DNA from: Geobacillus vulcani PSS1
GTDB lineage: Bacteria; Bacillota; Bacilli; Bacillales; Anoxybacillaceae
Direction: 5' to 3'
Length of the DNA: 64,000 bases
Assembly (NCBI RefSeq): GCF_000733845.1
Contig: NZ_JPOI01000001.1
Coordinates: forward strand, 3,101,001-3,165,000
A program made the position numbers and the translations under genes. This document shows positions 9,603 to 19,654 of the stretch, one piece after another (the stretch's first letter is position 1; every line of letters starts with the position of its first letter). The notes under the pieces are model-generated. The model was not told the origin of the DNA, searched no databases, and was given only the letters and a program-made list of their open reading frames with translations.

Positions 9603-10937
9603 TCAGTAAAGCTCCAAATATTGATCCAATTCCCATTGATGGACCGTTGTCCGGTACATATCCCACTCGATTTCCTTCGCTTCGATGAAATGCTCGAATA
9701 AATGTTTGCCGAGCGCGTGAATCATCACTTCATCGGACTTCAAGTTTTCCAGCGCTTCATGCAGCGTTGCCGGCAAATCGACGATGCCTTCTTCGAGCCG
9801 TTCTTCTTTCGTCATGACGTAAATGTTTCGATCCACTGGCGCCGGAGGAGTGAGTTTGTTGCGAATGCCGTCAAGCCCAGCGGCTAAAAGCACCGCCATA
9901 GCCAAGTATGGGTTGGCCGACGGGTCGACACTGCGCACCTCGATGCGCGTGCTCATGCCGCGCGAAGCGGGAATGCGGATGAGCGGGCTGCGGTTGCGCG
10001 CCGACCAAGCGACGTAGCACGGCGCTTCATAGCCTGGAACAAGCCGCTTGTACGAGTTGACGGTCGGGTTCGTCACCGCCGTAAAGTTCGGCGCATGCTT
10101 CAGCACACCAGCGATAAACTGACGCGCCGTATCGCTCAACTGCAAATCGCCGTTCGGGTCGAAAAAGGCGTTTTCACCGTTGCGGAACAGCGACAAGTTG
10201 CAGTGCATCCCTGAACCGTTAATCCCAAAAATCGGCTTCGGCATAAAGGTCGCATGCAATCCGTGTTTGCGGGCGATCGTTTTGACGACGAGCTTAAACG
10301 TTTGAATGTCGTCGCACGCTTTAATGGCATGGGCGTATTTAAAATCAATCTCATGCTGGCCCGGGGCGACTTCATGATGGGACGCTTCGATTTCAAACCC
10401 CATTTCCTCAAGCTCAAGCACAATGTCGCGTCGGCAATTTTCCCCAAGATCCGTCGGCGCCAAATCGAAATAGCCGCCGCGATCGTTCAGCTCCATCGTC
10501 GGGTGTCCTTTTTCGTCCAGCTTAAAGAGGAAGAATTCTGGCTCAGCCCCTAAGTTAAAGGCGTTGAAGCCGAGCGACTCCATCTCTTTTAGCATCCGCT
10601 TCAAGTTATAGCGCGGACAGCCTTCAAACGGCGTGCCATCCGGGTTGTAAATGTCGCAGATAAAGCGGGCGACTTTTCCTTTTTCTGCGGTCCACGGGAA
10701 AATGACGAACGTATCCAAGTCCGGATACAAATACATATCCGACTCTTCAATGCGGACAAATCCTTCGATCGACGATCCGTCAAACATAATTTTGTTGTTA
10801 AGCGCTTTCTCCAACTGACTGATGGGAATTTCGACGTTTTTGATCGTGCCCAAAATATCGGTGAATTGCAGGCGGATGTACTTGACATTTTCCTCTTTGA
10901 CGATGTGTAGAATGTCGTCACGCGTATATTTTGCCAT
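9603..10937 (-). CDS. glnA: Glutamine synthetase type I
   Basis: The enzyme makes glutamine from glutamate, ammonia and ATP, and in Bacillus its feedback-inhibited form also controls GlnR and TnrA. The 444 aa begin [18 protein letters not shown] and show [12 protein letters not shown], the ATP/glutamate-binding block [14 protein letters not shown] and the arginine-rich [13 protein letters not shown] segment. The length is that of the short type I-alpha form. The start at 10937 has GGGAGGAG; the frame is open about ten codons upstream without homology. glnR lies 39 bases upstream in the same operon. Confidence 0.97.
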   Translation of the reverse strand: MAKYTRDDILHIVKEENVKYIRLQFTDILGTIKNVEIPISQLEKALNNKIMFDGSSIEGFVRIEESDMYLYPDLDTFVIFPWTAEKGKVARFICDIYNPDGTPFEGCPRYNLKRMLKEMESLGFNAFNLGAEPEFFLFKLDEKGHPTMELNDRGGYFDLAPTDLGENCRRDIVLELEEMGFEIEASHHEVAPGQHEIDFKYAHAIKACDDIQTFKLVVKTIARKHGLHATFMPKPIFGINGSGMHCNLSLFRNGENAFFDPNGDLQLSDTARQFIAGVLKHAPNFTAVTNPTVNSYKRLVPGYEAPCYVAWSARNRSPLIRIPASRGMSTRIEVRSVDPSANPYLAMAVLLAAGLDGIRNKLTPPAPVDRNIYVMTKEERLEEGIVDLPATLHEALENLKSDEVMIHALGKHLFEHFIEAKEIEWDMYRTTVHQWELDQYLELY

Positions 10938-10976
10938 GTTGAAACTCCTCCCCGGCTCGGAAATCATTTTCCGTCA

Positions 10977-11378
10977 TTAATGAAAGAAGCGAGCGAGATC
11001 TCCTTGGCGAAGCGATGCGCGCTGAAACCGCCCGGCCTGCAACAATTCATTCCGCAAAATTTCGCGCAGTTCTTCATCCGACAGCTTCGGTTTTCCTGCT
11101 TTTTCGACTTTCTCCGCTTGCCCGTGGCGCCCTTCCTCCCGTGCGGCAAAAATTTGCTTAACGCCTGCCAAGTTGACGCCTTGGTCGATCAAATCTTTAA
11201 TTTCCAGCAAGCGGTCAATATCATTGAGCGAAAACAGCCGCCGGTTGCCTTCGGTGCGCGCTGGCGAAACAAGGCCGTGCTCTTCATAATAGCGGATTTG
11301 CCGAGCCGACAAGTCGGTCAGCTGCATCACAATCCCAATTGGAAACAATGGCATGGAACGACGAATTTGGCTGCTCAT
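10977..11378 (-). CDS. glnR: Nitrogen regulator GlnR (MerR family)
   Basis: GlnR represses glnRA, and in Bacillus ureA and tnrA, when feedback-inhibited glutamine synthetase activates it. The 133 aa carry an N-terminal MerR winged helix ([20 protein letters not shown], residues 18-37) and an autoinhibitory C-terminal tail rich in charged residues ([13 protein letters not shown]). Start ATG with GAGGAGGAA. Two GlnR operator sites lie upstream. Confidence 0.95.
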   Translation of the reverse strand: MSSQIRRSMPLFPIGIVMQLTDLSARQIRYYEEHGLVSPARTEGNRRLFSLNDIDRLLEIKDLIDQGVNLAGVKQIFAAREEGRHGQAEKVEKAGKPKLSDEELREILRNELLQAGRFQRASLRQGDLARFFH

Positions 11379-11407
11379 GCCAATTCCTCCTCGCTTTTGA
11401 TACCTTT

Positions 11408-11459
11408 ATTTTACCATAATGTTAGGAAATGAGTCAATGAAACGTGACGTTTCCTCACA
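11408..11459 (-). promoter_or_regulatory. glnRA promoter with two GlnR operators
   Basis: The consensus is TGTNAN7TNACA. Operator 1 is at 11443-11459, reading TGTGAGGAAACGTCACG on the minus strand with one end base off. Operator 2 is at 11420-11436, TGACTCATTTCCTAACA, with a perfect right half. Operator 2 contains the -35 TTGACT (11432-11437); the -10 TAAAAT is at 11408-11413, 18 bases away. The layout, one site upstream and one over the -35, is that of the B. subtilis glnRA promoter. Operator 1 touches the ynbB stop codon. Confidence 0.8.
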
Positions 11460-12726
11460 AACAAATCAACTGTTGTTCAAGCAAACGCTGAATGGCGGAA
11501 CAGACGGCGATTTTCACATGCGAATACGTCAATCCGCCTTGCACATACGCGACATAGGGGGGACGCAACGGCCCATCGGCCGTCAACTCAATGCTTGCCC
11601 CTTGCACGAACGTGCCGGCGGCCATGATTACTTTGTCTTCATAGCCCGGCATCTCACTCGGATACGGGGTGAAATGAGCGTTGACCGGGGAGGAAGCCTG
11701 AATCGCTTGGCAAAATGCCACCATTTGTTCCGGATCGTCAAAACGGACGGACTGAACCAAATCCGTTCGCTTTGCCTTCCACGATGGCGAGGTTTTGAGT
11801 CCGATCCGCTCGAGCATCGCCGCCGTAAAAACCGCTCCCTTGAGCGCTTGCCCGACGACGTGCGGGGCAAGGAAAAACCCTTGGTACATCTCAAGCAAAC
11901 TGTACAGCGACGGTCCGACTTCGGCACCGATGCCCGGTGATGTCATCCGATAGGCGCACGCTTCGACATATTCCCGCTTGCCGACAATGTAGCCGCCCGT
12001 TTTCGCCAGCCCCCCGCCGGGGTTTTTAATGAGCGATCCAGCCATCAAATCAGCGCCCACATGACACGGCTCTTTTTCTTCCACAAACTCCCCGTAGCAA
12101 TTGTCGACAAACACGACAACATCCGGTTTAATCGACTTGACGAATGCAATCATGCGGCCGATTTCTTCGACGGTAAAAGACGGCCGGTCCGCATAGCCGC
12201 GTGAACGTTGAATGCCGATCATTTTCGTCCGTTCATGGATCGCTTCGCGAACGGCCGGCCAATCGACCATTCCATCCGCTGTGAGCGGCACGCTGCGATA
12301 ACGAATGCCGAACTCCTTCAGCGAGCCGACGCCGCGGCCGCGGACGCCGACGATTTCCTCAAGCGTATCGTACGGAGCGCCGGTGATGTAAAGCAATTCA
12401 TCACCCGGGCGCAAAATGCCGAACAAGGCGATGGCAATCGCGTGCGTGCCGGAAGTGATTTGCGGCCGCACAAGACCGGCTTCCGCTCCAAAGACATCAG
12501 CGTAAATGCGGTCGAGTGTATCGCGGCCCGTATCGCCATACCCATAACCGGTCGTCGGAATGAAATGGCCGTCGCTCACTTGATGACGACGGAAGCTTTC
12601 AAGCACCCGGTATTGGTTTGCTTCAATCAATTCGTCGATGCGGCGGTGAATCGGCGCGATTTGTGCTTCAATTTCCTCGATGAGAAGAGCGATGGTTTCT
12701 CCGTGTCTCCACTGTGTCCAAAACAT
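11455..12726 (-). CDS. ynbB: PLP-dependent methionine gamma-lyase-like protein YnbB (aluminium resistance family)
   Basis: This is a fold-type I PLP enzyme of the Alum_res family, which is related to cystathionine/methionine gamma-lyases; the true substrate is not known. The 423 aa show the cofactor-binding regions QITSGTHAIAIALFG and VFVDNCYGEF and the likely Schiff-base lysine in SLIKNPGGG. The start is the ATG at 12726 with AAAGGG; the frame is open 38 codons further but without homology. It lies 13 bases after hflX and upstream of glnR, the B. subtilis order. Confidence 0.9.
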   Translation of the reverse strand: MFWTQWRHGETIALLIEEIEAQIAPIHRRIDELIEANQYRVLESFRRHQVSDGHFIPTTGYGYGDTGRDTLDRIYADVFGAEAGLVRPQITSGTHAIAIALFGILRPGDELLYITGAPYDTLEEIVGVRGRGVGSLKEFGIRYRSVPLTADGMVDWPAVREAIHERTKMIGIQRSRGYADRPSFTVEEIGRMIAFVKSIKPDVVVFVDNCYGEFVEEKEPCHVGADLMAGSLIKNPGGGLAKTGGYIVGKREYVEACAYRMTSPGIGAEVGPSLYSLLEMYQGFFLAPHVVGQALKGAVFTAAMLERIGLKTSPSWKAKRTDLVQSVRFDDPEQMVAFCQAIQASSPVNAHFTPYPSEMPGYEDKVIMAAGTFVQGASIELTADGPLRPPYVAYVQGGLTYSHVKIAVCSAIQRLLEQQLICL

Positions 12727-12739
12727 CGATGAACCCTTT

Positions 12740-13987
12740 CTATCGTTGGAATGATTGCAGATCCCCATACAAGGGGTGCGTCGGCAGCACGTACCCTTGG
12801 CAATCGTACGTGCCCCCCTGTTCATTATAATGCCATTCATGCAAAATGGTGTCCGATTTTAACCGAGCGAGCCATTTTCCTTCGCCGCTTGGAATCGACA
12901 CGTCGTAAGGCACCATTTGTTGTTTCACTGCTTTCTCAATAAAACCGCGAAGCCGGTCGATATCAGCGGCAGAAAGCGCGCTCATGACGAGCGCCTCGGT
13001 CGTCGTCGGAATGAATTCTGGCGTCTGTCGGTCACTTTTATTGTACACCGTGACCATCGGAATGGAGGAAGCCCCTAACTCCGCAATGAGCCGCAACACC
13101 GTTCGCTCATGTTCGGCGTAATCAGGATGCGACGAATCGACGACGTGAAGCAACAGATCCGCTTCCGTCACTTCCTCGAGCGTCGAGCGGAACGCGGCGA
13201 CAAGCGTCGTCGGCAAGTCTTGAATGAACCCGACCGTATCGGTGACAAGCACCGTGTAGCCGCATGGCAAGACGCATTTGCGCGTCAACGGATCGAGCGT
13301 GGCGAACAACAAGTTTTCTTCCAACGAATCGGCAGCGGTCAGCCGATTGAAAATCGTTGATTTGCCGGCGTTCGTATAGCCGACGAGCGCCACTTGAAAC
13401 GCTTGGTTTTTTTGCCGGCGCTCGCGGTACCGCCCGCGATGCTCGGCGATGCGCCGCAGTTCAGCTTTAATGTCGTCGATGCGGCGGCGAATGTGGCGTC
13501 GGTCGGTTTCCAGCTTCGTCTCCCCCGGGCCGCGCGTGCCGATGCCGCCGCCCAAGCGGGATAGCGCCTCTCCTTGGCCGCTAAGGCGCGGCAACAGATA
13601 CTCGAGCTGGGCGAGCTCAACTTGCAGCTTTCCTTCTTTCGATCGGGCGCGCCTTGCAAAAATGTCTAAAATGAGCTGCGTCCGGTCAATCACTTTCACC
13701 TCGCCAAGCATGTTCGTCAAATTGCGCGCTTGACTTGGAGAAAGCTCACTGTTGAAAATGACGACGTCCGGTTCCAGCTGCTTAACGATGGCGGCGAGCT
13801 CTTCCGCTTTCCCTTTGCCGATATACGTCGCCGGGTGCGGCGCTTCACGTTTTTGCGTCAACTCTGCCACAACCTCGCCGTTCGCCGTCGCAACGAGCGA
13901 AGCGAGCTCCTCCATTGAATAGCGAAACCGTTCATCATCAACACCGGCAAGCTGGCAGCCGACAAGGATCGCTTGTTCGCGGTTCAT
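12740..13987 (-). CDS. hflX: GTPase HflX
   Basis: HflX is a ribosome-associated GTPase that splits stalled or heat-damaged 70S ribosomes. The 415 aa have an N-terminal HflX domain with the glycine-rich [15 protein letters not shown] segment (about 146-160), then a coiled region and the G domain: G1 GYTNAGKS at 203-210, G3 DTVGF, and G4 NKSD. The ATG at 13987 follows an AAAGGAAGGA-type site. It is the first gene of the hflX-ynbB pair. Confidence 0.95.
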   Translation of the reverse strand: MNREQAILVGCQLAGVDDERFRYSMEELASLVATANGEVVAELTQKREAPHPATYIGKGKAEELAAIVKQLEPDVVIFNSELSPSQARNLTNMLGEVKVIDRTQLILDIFARRARSKEGKLQVELAQLEYLLPRLSGQGEALSRLGGGIGTRGPGETKLETDRRHIRRRIDDIKAELRRIAEHRGRYRERRQKNQAFQVALVGYTNAGKSTIFNRLTAADSLEENLLFATLDPLTRKCVLPCGYTVLVTDTVGFIQDLPTTLVAAFRSTLEEVTEADLLLHVVDSSHPDYAEHERTVLRLIAELGASSIPMVTVYNKSDRQTPEFIPTTTEALVMSALSAADIDRLRGFIEKAVKQQMVPYDVSIPSGEGKWLARLKSDTILHEWHYNEQGGTYDCQGYVLPTHPLYGDLQSFQR

Positions 13988-14080
13988 GACATCCTTCCTT
14001 TCCTTTGCGGCAAACAGGGTTATCTACGTTGATGATACCAAATCACACCGCCGGTCTGCTAGTTCGTTCCAAAAAAACAA

Positions 14081-14110
14081 TTGATTTTCCACCGCTTTTG
14101 CCCCTACAAT
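14081..14110 (+). promoter_or_regulatory. Candidate SigA promoter of the TRIC-family gene
   Basis: TTGATT (14081-14086) and TACAAT (14105-14110) are 18 bases apart, 35 bases before the start codon. Confidence 0.55.
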
Positions 14111-14145
14111 GATACAAGGACACGACACGGAAAGGAACAGCACGA

Positions 14146-14760
14146 ATGACGTGGGAAATATTGAGCATCATCGGCACGATCGCCTTTGCCATCAGCGGGG
14201 CGATCGTCGCGATGGAAGAGGAGTATGATTTGCTTGGCGTCTATATTTTAGGGATCGTCACGGCGTTTGGCGGCGGGGCCGTGCGAAATTTGCTGATTGG
14301 GGTTCCCGTATCGGCGTTATGGGAACAAGGTTCGCTCTTTCTTGTCGCCTTAGTCTCGATGACGATCGTCTATTTGTTTCCCAAGCAGATGCTCCCGCCG
14401 TGGAAGCGATGGGGCAACTTTTTTGACGCCCTTGGGTTATCGGCGTTCGCCATCCAAGGGGCGCTGTATGCCGTCAACATGGGTCATCCGTTAAGCGCGG
14501 TCATCGTCGCGGCGGTGTTGACTGGCAGCGGCGGCGGCATCATCCGGGATGTGCTCGCCGGAAGGAAGCCGCTTGTGCTGCATGCGGAAATTTACGCCGC
14601 CTGGGCGATTCTCGCCGGCGTTGCCGTCGGACTGAAATGGGCGGAGTCGCCCGTGGAGCTGTATGTGCTGTTTATTGCCGTCGCTGCTCTTCGCATTTTG
14701 TCATACACGTACGGCTGGAAGCTGCCGCGGCGGGCGGTTGGAGAAAAAGCGGGCGGGTAA
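14146..14760 (+). CDS. TRIC/UPF0126 family membrane channel (YvgT-like)
   Basis: The 204-residue protein has about seven hydrophobic segments arranged as two repeats. The glycine-rich turns AFGGGAVRNLLIG and GSGGGIIRDVLAG mark the two equivalent pore-forming units of the TRIC (trimeric intracellular cation) family. Bacterial members are reported as potassium-selective channels, and one branch has been linked to glycine uptake; which applies here cannot be read from sequence. ATG with AAAGGAAC. It is a plus-strand gene on its own; no clear terminator was found before 14857. Confidence 0.85.
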   Translation: MTWEILSIIGTIAFAISGAIVAMEEEYDLLGVYILGIVTAFGGGAVRNLLIGVPVSALWEQGSLFLVALVSMTIVYLFPKQMLPPWKRWGNFFDALGLSAFAIQGALYAVNMGHPLSAVIVAAVLTGSGGGIIRDVLAGRKPLVLHAEIYAAWAILAGVAVGLKWAESPVELYVLFIAVAALRILSYTYGWKLPRRAVGEKAGG

Positions 14761-14856
14761 TAGCTTCCAGCGTAGATTCGAGTGATTGGGCATCAAACCA
14801 TGGCCAAAGAAGAAATGGCAAGCAGGGGACGCCCCCGCGCGGGCGCTTCGCTTTCC

Positions 14857-15735
14857 TTACGCGCTTTGCCCGCTCCGCACCGCCACCGCCACTCCCGCGA
14901 CGATAAGCGTTCCGCCCACCCAAAAGGACGCGTCAAGCCGCTCATGCAAAAACAACCAGCCAAAGAGCGAACCGACGAGCGGCTGAAAAAAGAAAAAGAG
15001 CGAGCCGATGCCGGCGTCGATCATCTCCATTCCTTTGTTCCACAAGAAAAACGCGCCCGCCGTTGACACGATGCCAAGGTACAACACGCCCATCACGACG
15101 GGCGCATTCCATTGAACGGCCGTCAGCCCCGGGCGCTCCACCATCAACATCGGCGTCATGCCGACAAACGCCGCCAAGATGGCGAAGGTGGTAATGGAAA
15201 GAACGGACATGCGCGCCGACGCCATTTTCACCAGCACCGACAACAGCGCCCAAGTGACCGCCGCGCCGACTAACGCCATATTTCCGGCCAACGTCGACTC
15301 CCCGCTGCCCCCGAGGCCGACGATGACGATCACTCCCGCCGCCGCCAACAACAACGCCACAAGCTTCCGCCATGTGAGCGCTTCCCCAAGCAGCCAACGG
15401 GCAAATAAAACGACAAACGCCGGTGTCGAAGCCGTAATGAGCGAAGCCGTATGGGCGTTCGACCATTTCGTGCCGACAAATTGCAGCGAAATGGAAATGA
15501 CATAGCCGATGAGGCCAATCGCGATCACCATCATCCAATCGCGCCCGTGCTTTGGCGGGTGCTCGCGTTTCACTGCCGCGATCGCGGCAAGCGCGATCAA
15601 GGCGACGGCGTAGCGCAGCCAGACTAGCGTCAGCGGCGGGATGTAGTCCAATACGTACTTGCTTACGACATACATCCCGCCCCAAATGCCGGCGGCGAGC
15701 GATAAATACAAAGAAGCGAGAACAGGCTGTTTCAT
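14857..15735 (-). CDS. EamA/DMT-superfamily transporter
   Basis: The 292-residue protein has ten membrane segments forming two EamA repeats (about 8-140 and 150-288), starting LYLSLAAGIWGGMYVVSKYVLDYIPP. It is a drug/metabolite exporter-type permease; the substrate is unknown, with amino acid or metabolite efflux most common. The GxxG-type ends and the conserved PLVGSLFGWLFLHE segment at the ninth helix support the family. It is a monocistronic minus-strand gene between the TRIC gene and the acyl-CoA operon terminator. Confidence 0.88.
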   Translation of the reverse strand: MKQPVLASLYLSLAAGIWGGMYVVSKYVLDYIPPLTLVWLRYAVALIALAAIAAVKREHPPKHGRDWMMVIAIGLIGYVISISLQFVGTKWSNAHTASLITASTPAFVVLFARWLLGEALTWRKLVALLLAAAGVIVIVGLGGSGESTLAGNMALVGAAVTWALLSVLVKMASARMSVLSITTFAILAAFVGMTPMLMVERPGLTAVQWNAPVVMGVLYLGIVSTAGAFFLWNKGMEMIDAGIGSLFFFFQPLVGSLFGWLFLHERLDASFWVGGTLIVAGVAVAVRSGQSA

Positions 15736-15814
15736 CTTACCCAGCGCTCCCCCTTTCGTCCGCTTTTCTTCATCTTATCACACCCGCGAGGCTTCCGTCC
15801 CGCTTGGTTTTCAG

Positions 15815-15857
15815 CAAAAAAATAGCGGGCTTGGCGGCTTGGCGGCCGCCCCCGCTG
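15815..15857 (-). terminator. Rho-independent terminator of the acyl-CoA operon
   Basis: On the minus strand AGCGGG and CCCGCT enclose a GC-rich inner stem and are followed by ATTTTTTTG. It lies 35 bases beyond the thiolase stop codon. Confidence 0.78.
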
Positions 15858-15891
15858 CTGATGGTGCGAACGTCATGTGTTTTGTCGCGCC

Positions 15892-17040
15892 TTACATTCG
15901 CTCGATGATCGTCGCTGTCGCCATGCCGTGCCCGATGCAAATCGTCAATAGCCCATAGCGGCCTTCCCGCCGCTCAAGCTCATGAACGAGCGACGTCATC
16001 AGTTTGACGCCCGTCGCGCCGAGCGGATGGCCAAGCGCGATGGCGCCGCCGTTGACATTCACTTTCGCAAGCGGGGCGCCGATTTCTTTTTGCCAGGCGA
16101 GCACGACCGGGGCGAACGCTTCGTTGATTTCAATGAGATCGATATCCTCGATCGTAAGTCCGGCTTTTTTCAGCACTTGTCTTGTCGCCGGAATGACGCC
16201 ATCCAGCATATACGTCGGGTCCGAGCCGACGACCGTTTGCGCGACGATGCGCGCTTTCGGCTTCAGTCCGAGCCGGCGCGCCGCCTCCCGCTCCATGAGC
16301 AACACAGCGGCCGCCCCGTCGCTCATTTGGCTCGCATTGCCGGCGGTGATGACGCCGTCTTCCTGAAACACCGGCTTGAGCGCGGCGAGCGCTTCCGGCG
16401 ATGTATCGGCCCGCGGCCCTTCATCATCGGTGACAAGGATTTCGCGGCCATCGCGGTCAAGCCCTTTGACCGGGACGATTTCGGCGCGAAACTTCCCTTC
16501 GCGCATGGCGGCCAAGGCGCGCCGATGGCTTTCGTAGGCGTAGGCATCCAGCTCCGCGCGCGTCAGGCCGTATTTTTTGGCGATCCGCTCGGCTGAAACG
16601 CCTTGGTGGATGAACTCGTACTTTTCATGAAGCGACGGCGGAATCGTCCGCTCATTACCGTCGCTTAAAATCGGGACTTTCGTCATGCTTTCGACCCCAG
16701 CGGCAATGGTGACATCCATATCGCCGGAGCGAATTTCTTGAGCGGCAAAATGGATCGCCTGCTGCCCGGAGCCGCACATCCGATTGATTTGCACAGCCGG
16801 CACTTCGATTGGGAATCCAGCCTCCAACGCCGCGAGCCGCCCGATGTTGTATCCTTGCTCGGCGATCGGCGTCACACAGCCCATGACGATGTCTTCCACC
16901 GCCCCTTTGTCTATGCCCGCCCGGCGCACAACTTCATCCAACACCACCGCGGCCAGATGGACCGGATGAACGTCGCGGAAGACGCCGTTCCGTTTACCGA
17001 CCGGCGTTCTGACTGCTTCCACGATCACCGCTTCGCGCAT
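15892..17040 (-). CDS. Acetyl-CoA acyltransferase (thiolase)
   Basis: The enzyme cleaves 3-oxoacyl-CoA with CoA to give acetyl-CoA (or propionyl-CoA) in the last step of beta-oxidation. The 382 aa show the acyl-accepting Cys89 in NRMCGSGQQA, His338 in GHPLGATG and Cys368 in ICIGHG, the complete thiolase triad. Two adjacent ATGs (17043 and 17040) follow an AAGGAGG site; I use the second, which gives better spacing. The frame is open over 40 codons further upstream but is not family-like. It is the last gene of a six-gene operon. Confidence 0.93.
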   Translation of the reverse strand: MREAVIVEAVRTPVGKRNGVFRDVHPVHLAAVVLDEVVRRAGIDKGAVEDIVMGCVTPIAEQGYNIGRLAALEAGFPIEVPAVQINRMCGSGQQAIHFAAQEIRSGDMDVTIAAGVESMTKVPILSDGNERTIPPSLHEKYEFIHQGVSAERIAKKYGLTRAELDAYAYESHRRALAAMREGKFRAEIVPVKGLDRDGREILVTDDEGPRADTSPEALAALKPVFQEDGVITAGNASQMSDGAAAVLLMEREAARRLGLKPKARIVAQTVVGSDPTYMLDGVIPATRQVLKKAGLTIEDIDLIEINEAFAPVVLAWQKEIGAPLAKVNVNGGAIALGHPLGATGVKLMTSLVHELERREGRYGLLTICIGHGMATATIIERM

Positions 17041-17168
17041 CATCTTCGCCTCCTTGTTGTTGTCAACGCCACGCCTTGACGGCGCGGCCACACCGTTGTA
17101 TCGAACGGCGCACCGCAGCGCCGCCAAATGGGCCAGTTTCTGTCCACCCTCTCCATGAGAGCGCCTGT

Positions 17169-18020
17169 TCATTTTGTATACGTATAGAACCCTTTCCCTG
17201 TTTTCCGCCCTAAATGCCCGGCTTCAACGAGCTTGCGCAAAAGCTGCGGCGCCCGGAACCGGTCGCCGTACGCTTCCGTCATGTTTTCACTCACAAACAG
17301 GAGCGTATCAAGCCCGACCATGTCAGCGAGCTCGAGCGGACCCATCGGATAATTGAGGCCAAGCCGCACCGCTTTATCAATATCCTCGGCCGAGGCGACT
17401 CCTTCTTCGTACATGCGGATGCATTCAATCATATGGGCGGCGATCGCCCGCGTTGTCACAAACCCTTGCCGGTCTTTGACGACGACCGTTTCTTTGCCAA
17501 GCTCGGCGGACAGGCGGCGAATGGCGTCGACGGTGTCGTCGGAGGTCGCCTCCCCTTTCACAATTTCGATCAACTTCATCACCGGCGCCGGATTGAACCA
17601 ATGCATGCCGATGACTTTCTCCGGCCGGTGGGTCGCGGCGGCAAGCGCTGTCACGCTCAGCTCCGATGTGTTGGTCGCCAAAATGGCGTCTGGCTTTGTC
17701 CGTTCGTCAAGCTTTCGAAACACCTCTTTTTTCAACGCCAAGTTTTCCGGCACGGCTTCGATAACAACGTCCGCGTCACGCGCCGCTTCCGCCAAATCGG
17801 TCGTCGGGCGGATGCGGCCGAGCGCCGCCTCCGCTTCTTGTTCAGACAACTGCCCCGCTTTCACAAAGCGGCGCAAGCTTTTTTCGACCGAGGCGAGCCC
17901 GTTTTGCAAAGCCGTTTCGGACACGTCATATAAATGCACCGTTTTTCCCGCCATCGCCGCCGTTTGCGCGATACCGCTTCCCATCACTCCAGCGCCGATG
18001 ACCGCAATCGTTTCGGCCAC
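17169..18020 (-). CDS. 3-hydroxyacyl-CoA dehydrogenase
   Basis: This single-function NAD+-dependent dehydrogenase converts 3-hydroxyacyl-CoA to 3-oxoacyl-CoA. The 283 aa contain the Rossmann motif GAGVMGSG at residues 9-16, the catalytic His140 in GMHWFNPAPVMKL with Glu152, and the C-terminal helical domain ending LGRKTGKGFYTY. It resembles B. subtilis MmgB and clostridial Hbd. The start is GTG with AAGGAGG. It is 128 bases from the thiolase start and 14 bases after the ligase stop codon. Confidence 0.94.
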   Translation of the reverse strand: MAETIAVIGAGVMGSGIAQTAAMAGKTVHLYDVSETALQNGLASVEKSLRRFVKAGQLSEQEAEAALGRIRPTTDLAEAARDADVVIEAVPENLALKKEVFRKLDERTKPDAILATNTSELSVTALAAATHRPEKVIGMHWFNPAPVMKLIEIVKGEATSDDTVDAIRRLSAELGKETVVVKDRQGFVTTRAIAAHMIECIRMYEEGVASAEDIDKAVRLGLNYPMGPLELADMVGLDTLLFVSENMTEAYGDRFRAPQLLRKLVEAGHLGRKTGKGFYTYTK

Positions 18021-18034
18021 GGTGTTCGCCTCCT

Positions 18035-19654
18035 TTACTCCGCCGCCGCATCGGCATAGCGCGCCGCCATCTCATCGCGCAGCTTCCGCTTCAAAAACTT
18101 GCCGACGCTTGTTTTCGGAATTTCATCGAGAAACACAATGTCGTCCGGCAGCCACCATTTCGCAAATTGCGGGCGCAAAAAGTCGTACAGCTCTTCTTTT
18201 GTCACGCTTTTGCCTTCTTTCAGCACGACGCAGGCAATCGGACGCTCCTGCCATTTCGGATGCGGCACGGCGACGACCGCCGCTTCGAACACCGCCTCAT
18301 GGGTCATAAGCGCATTTTCCAAATCAACCGATGAAATCCATTCGCCGCCGCTTTTAATGACATCCTTCGTCCGGTCGACGATTTTCACAAACCCTTCTTC
18401 GTCCACGGTGACGACATCACCGGTATGGAGCCAGCCGTCGCGGAACGTCTCCTTCGTTCGCTCATCGTTGTAGTACTCGGCGGCGATCCACGGCCCGCGC
18501 AAGCAAAGCTCGCCCATTTCCTTCCCGTCCCAGCGAACCGGCCCGTTTTGGCCGATTACTTTCATTTCAAGCCCTGGCGCAAGCAGCCCTTGTTTGGCGC
18601 GTATGTCGAGTTTCTCCTCGTACGACAGCCCGTCTTGATAGCTTTTCGGGCGCGAGACGAGCACAAGCGGGCTCGTTTCCGTCATGCCGTACGCGTGAAT
18701 AAACGGAATGCCGTATTTTTCTTCAAAGGCGCGGATGACTCCTTTCGGCGCGGCCGAACCGCCGCAAATGACGCGCGTCAGGCTGCTGACATCATAGCGG
18801 CCTTTCTCCAATTCTTGCAGCAGCCCGAGCCAAATCGTCGGCACGCCGGCCGTGATCGTCACCCGCTCGGCTTCAATCAGCTCGGCAAGCACTTTCGGCG
18901 TAAACGCCGGCCCCGGCATGACGATCGTCGAACCGAACCACGTGGCGGCAAACGGCAGCCCCCACGCGTTGACGTGAAACATTGGCACAACCGGCATGGC
19001 GACATCGCGCTCGCACAGCCCTTGCGTATCAGCTAGGCCTAGCGCCATCGCGTGCAAGACGGTGCTCCGGTGCGTGTATACAACCCCCTTTGGACGGCCT
19101 GTTGTCGCCGATGTATAGCACATTCCGGCCGGTTGGTATTCATCGAGGTCTTTCAAAAACGGGAATGCCGGATCGCCCTCGGCAAGCAGTTTCTCGTAAT
19201 GGTACACCGGCGCCAGCGCCGTTTCCGGCAGCTCGTCGGCGTCGGTCATAATGATGAAAGCGCGCACGTTCGGGATCTCGTCTTTCACCGCTTCAATGGC
19301 CGGCAGCAAATCATCATCGATCAGCAGAACGCGGTCATCGGCATGGTTGATGATGTAAGCGATATGCTGCGGTGAGAGACGGATGTTGATCGTATGCAGC
19401 ACCGCCCCGATGCCGGGAATGGCAAAATACGCTTCCAAATGGCGGTGATGATTCCAGGCGAACGTGCCGACGCGGTCGCCGACTCCCACCCCGAGCTGCT
19501 TCAACATGCTGGCCAGCCGGCGCGTCCGCTCCCCAATCTCTTTGTATGTATGGCGGACGACACCGCCTTTCATGCGGGAGATGACTTGTTTTTTGGGAAA
19601 AAACATCTCCGCCCGCTCGAGCATCATCGAAATGTTTAACGGTGTTTTCATCAT
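18035..19654 (-). CDS. Long-/medium-chain fatty acyl-CoA ligase
   Basis: This adenylate-forming enzyme activates a fatty acid to acyl-CoA with ATP. The 539 aa show the P-loop YTSATTGRPKG, the core motif YGMTETSPLV, the hinge region DRTKDVIKSGGEW and the C-terminal lysine in KTSVGKFLKRKLR. It strongly resembles, from memory, the 541-residue Thermus thermophilus long-chain acyl-CoA synthetase, including PVVPMFHVNAWGLP and SGGEWISSVDLENALM. The start ATG at 19654 follows GGGGAGGAA and overlaps the caiB-like stop codon by four bases. Confidence 0.93.
   Translation of the reverse strand: MMKTPLNISMMLERAEMFFPKKQVISRMKGGVVRHTYKEIGERTRRLASMLKQLGVGVGDRVGTFAWNHHRHLEAYFAIPGIGAVLHTINIRLSPQHIAYIINHADDRVLLIDDDLLPAIEAVKDEIPNVRAFIIMTDADELPETALAPVYHYEKLLAEGDPAFPFLKDLDEYQPAGMCYTSATTGRPKGVVYTHRSTVLHAMALGLADTQGLCERDVAMPVVPMFHVNAWGLPFAATWFGSTIVMPGPAFTPKVLAELIEAERVTITAGVPTIWLGLLQELEKGRYDVSSLTRVICGGSAAPKGVIRAFEEKYGIPFIHAYGMTETSPLVLVSRPKSYQDGLSYEEKLDIRAKQGLLAPGLEMKVIGQNGPVRWDGKEMGELCLRGPWIAAEYYNDERTKETFRDGWLHTGDVVTVDEEGFVKIVDRTKDVIKSGGEWISSVDLENALMTHEAVFEAAVVAVPHPKWQERPIACVVLKEGKSVTKEELYDFLRPQFAKWWLPDDIVFLDEIPKTSVGKFLKRKLRDEMAARYADAAAE

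Noticed and set aside
14760..14856. Terminator after the TRIC-family gene
   Set aside because: The GC-rich repeats at 14822-14845 do not form a clean stem with a T run.
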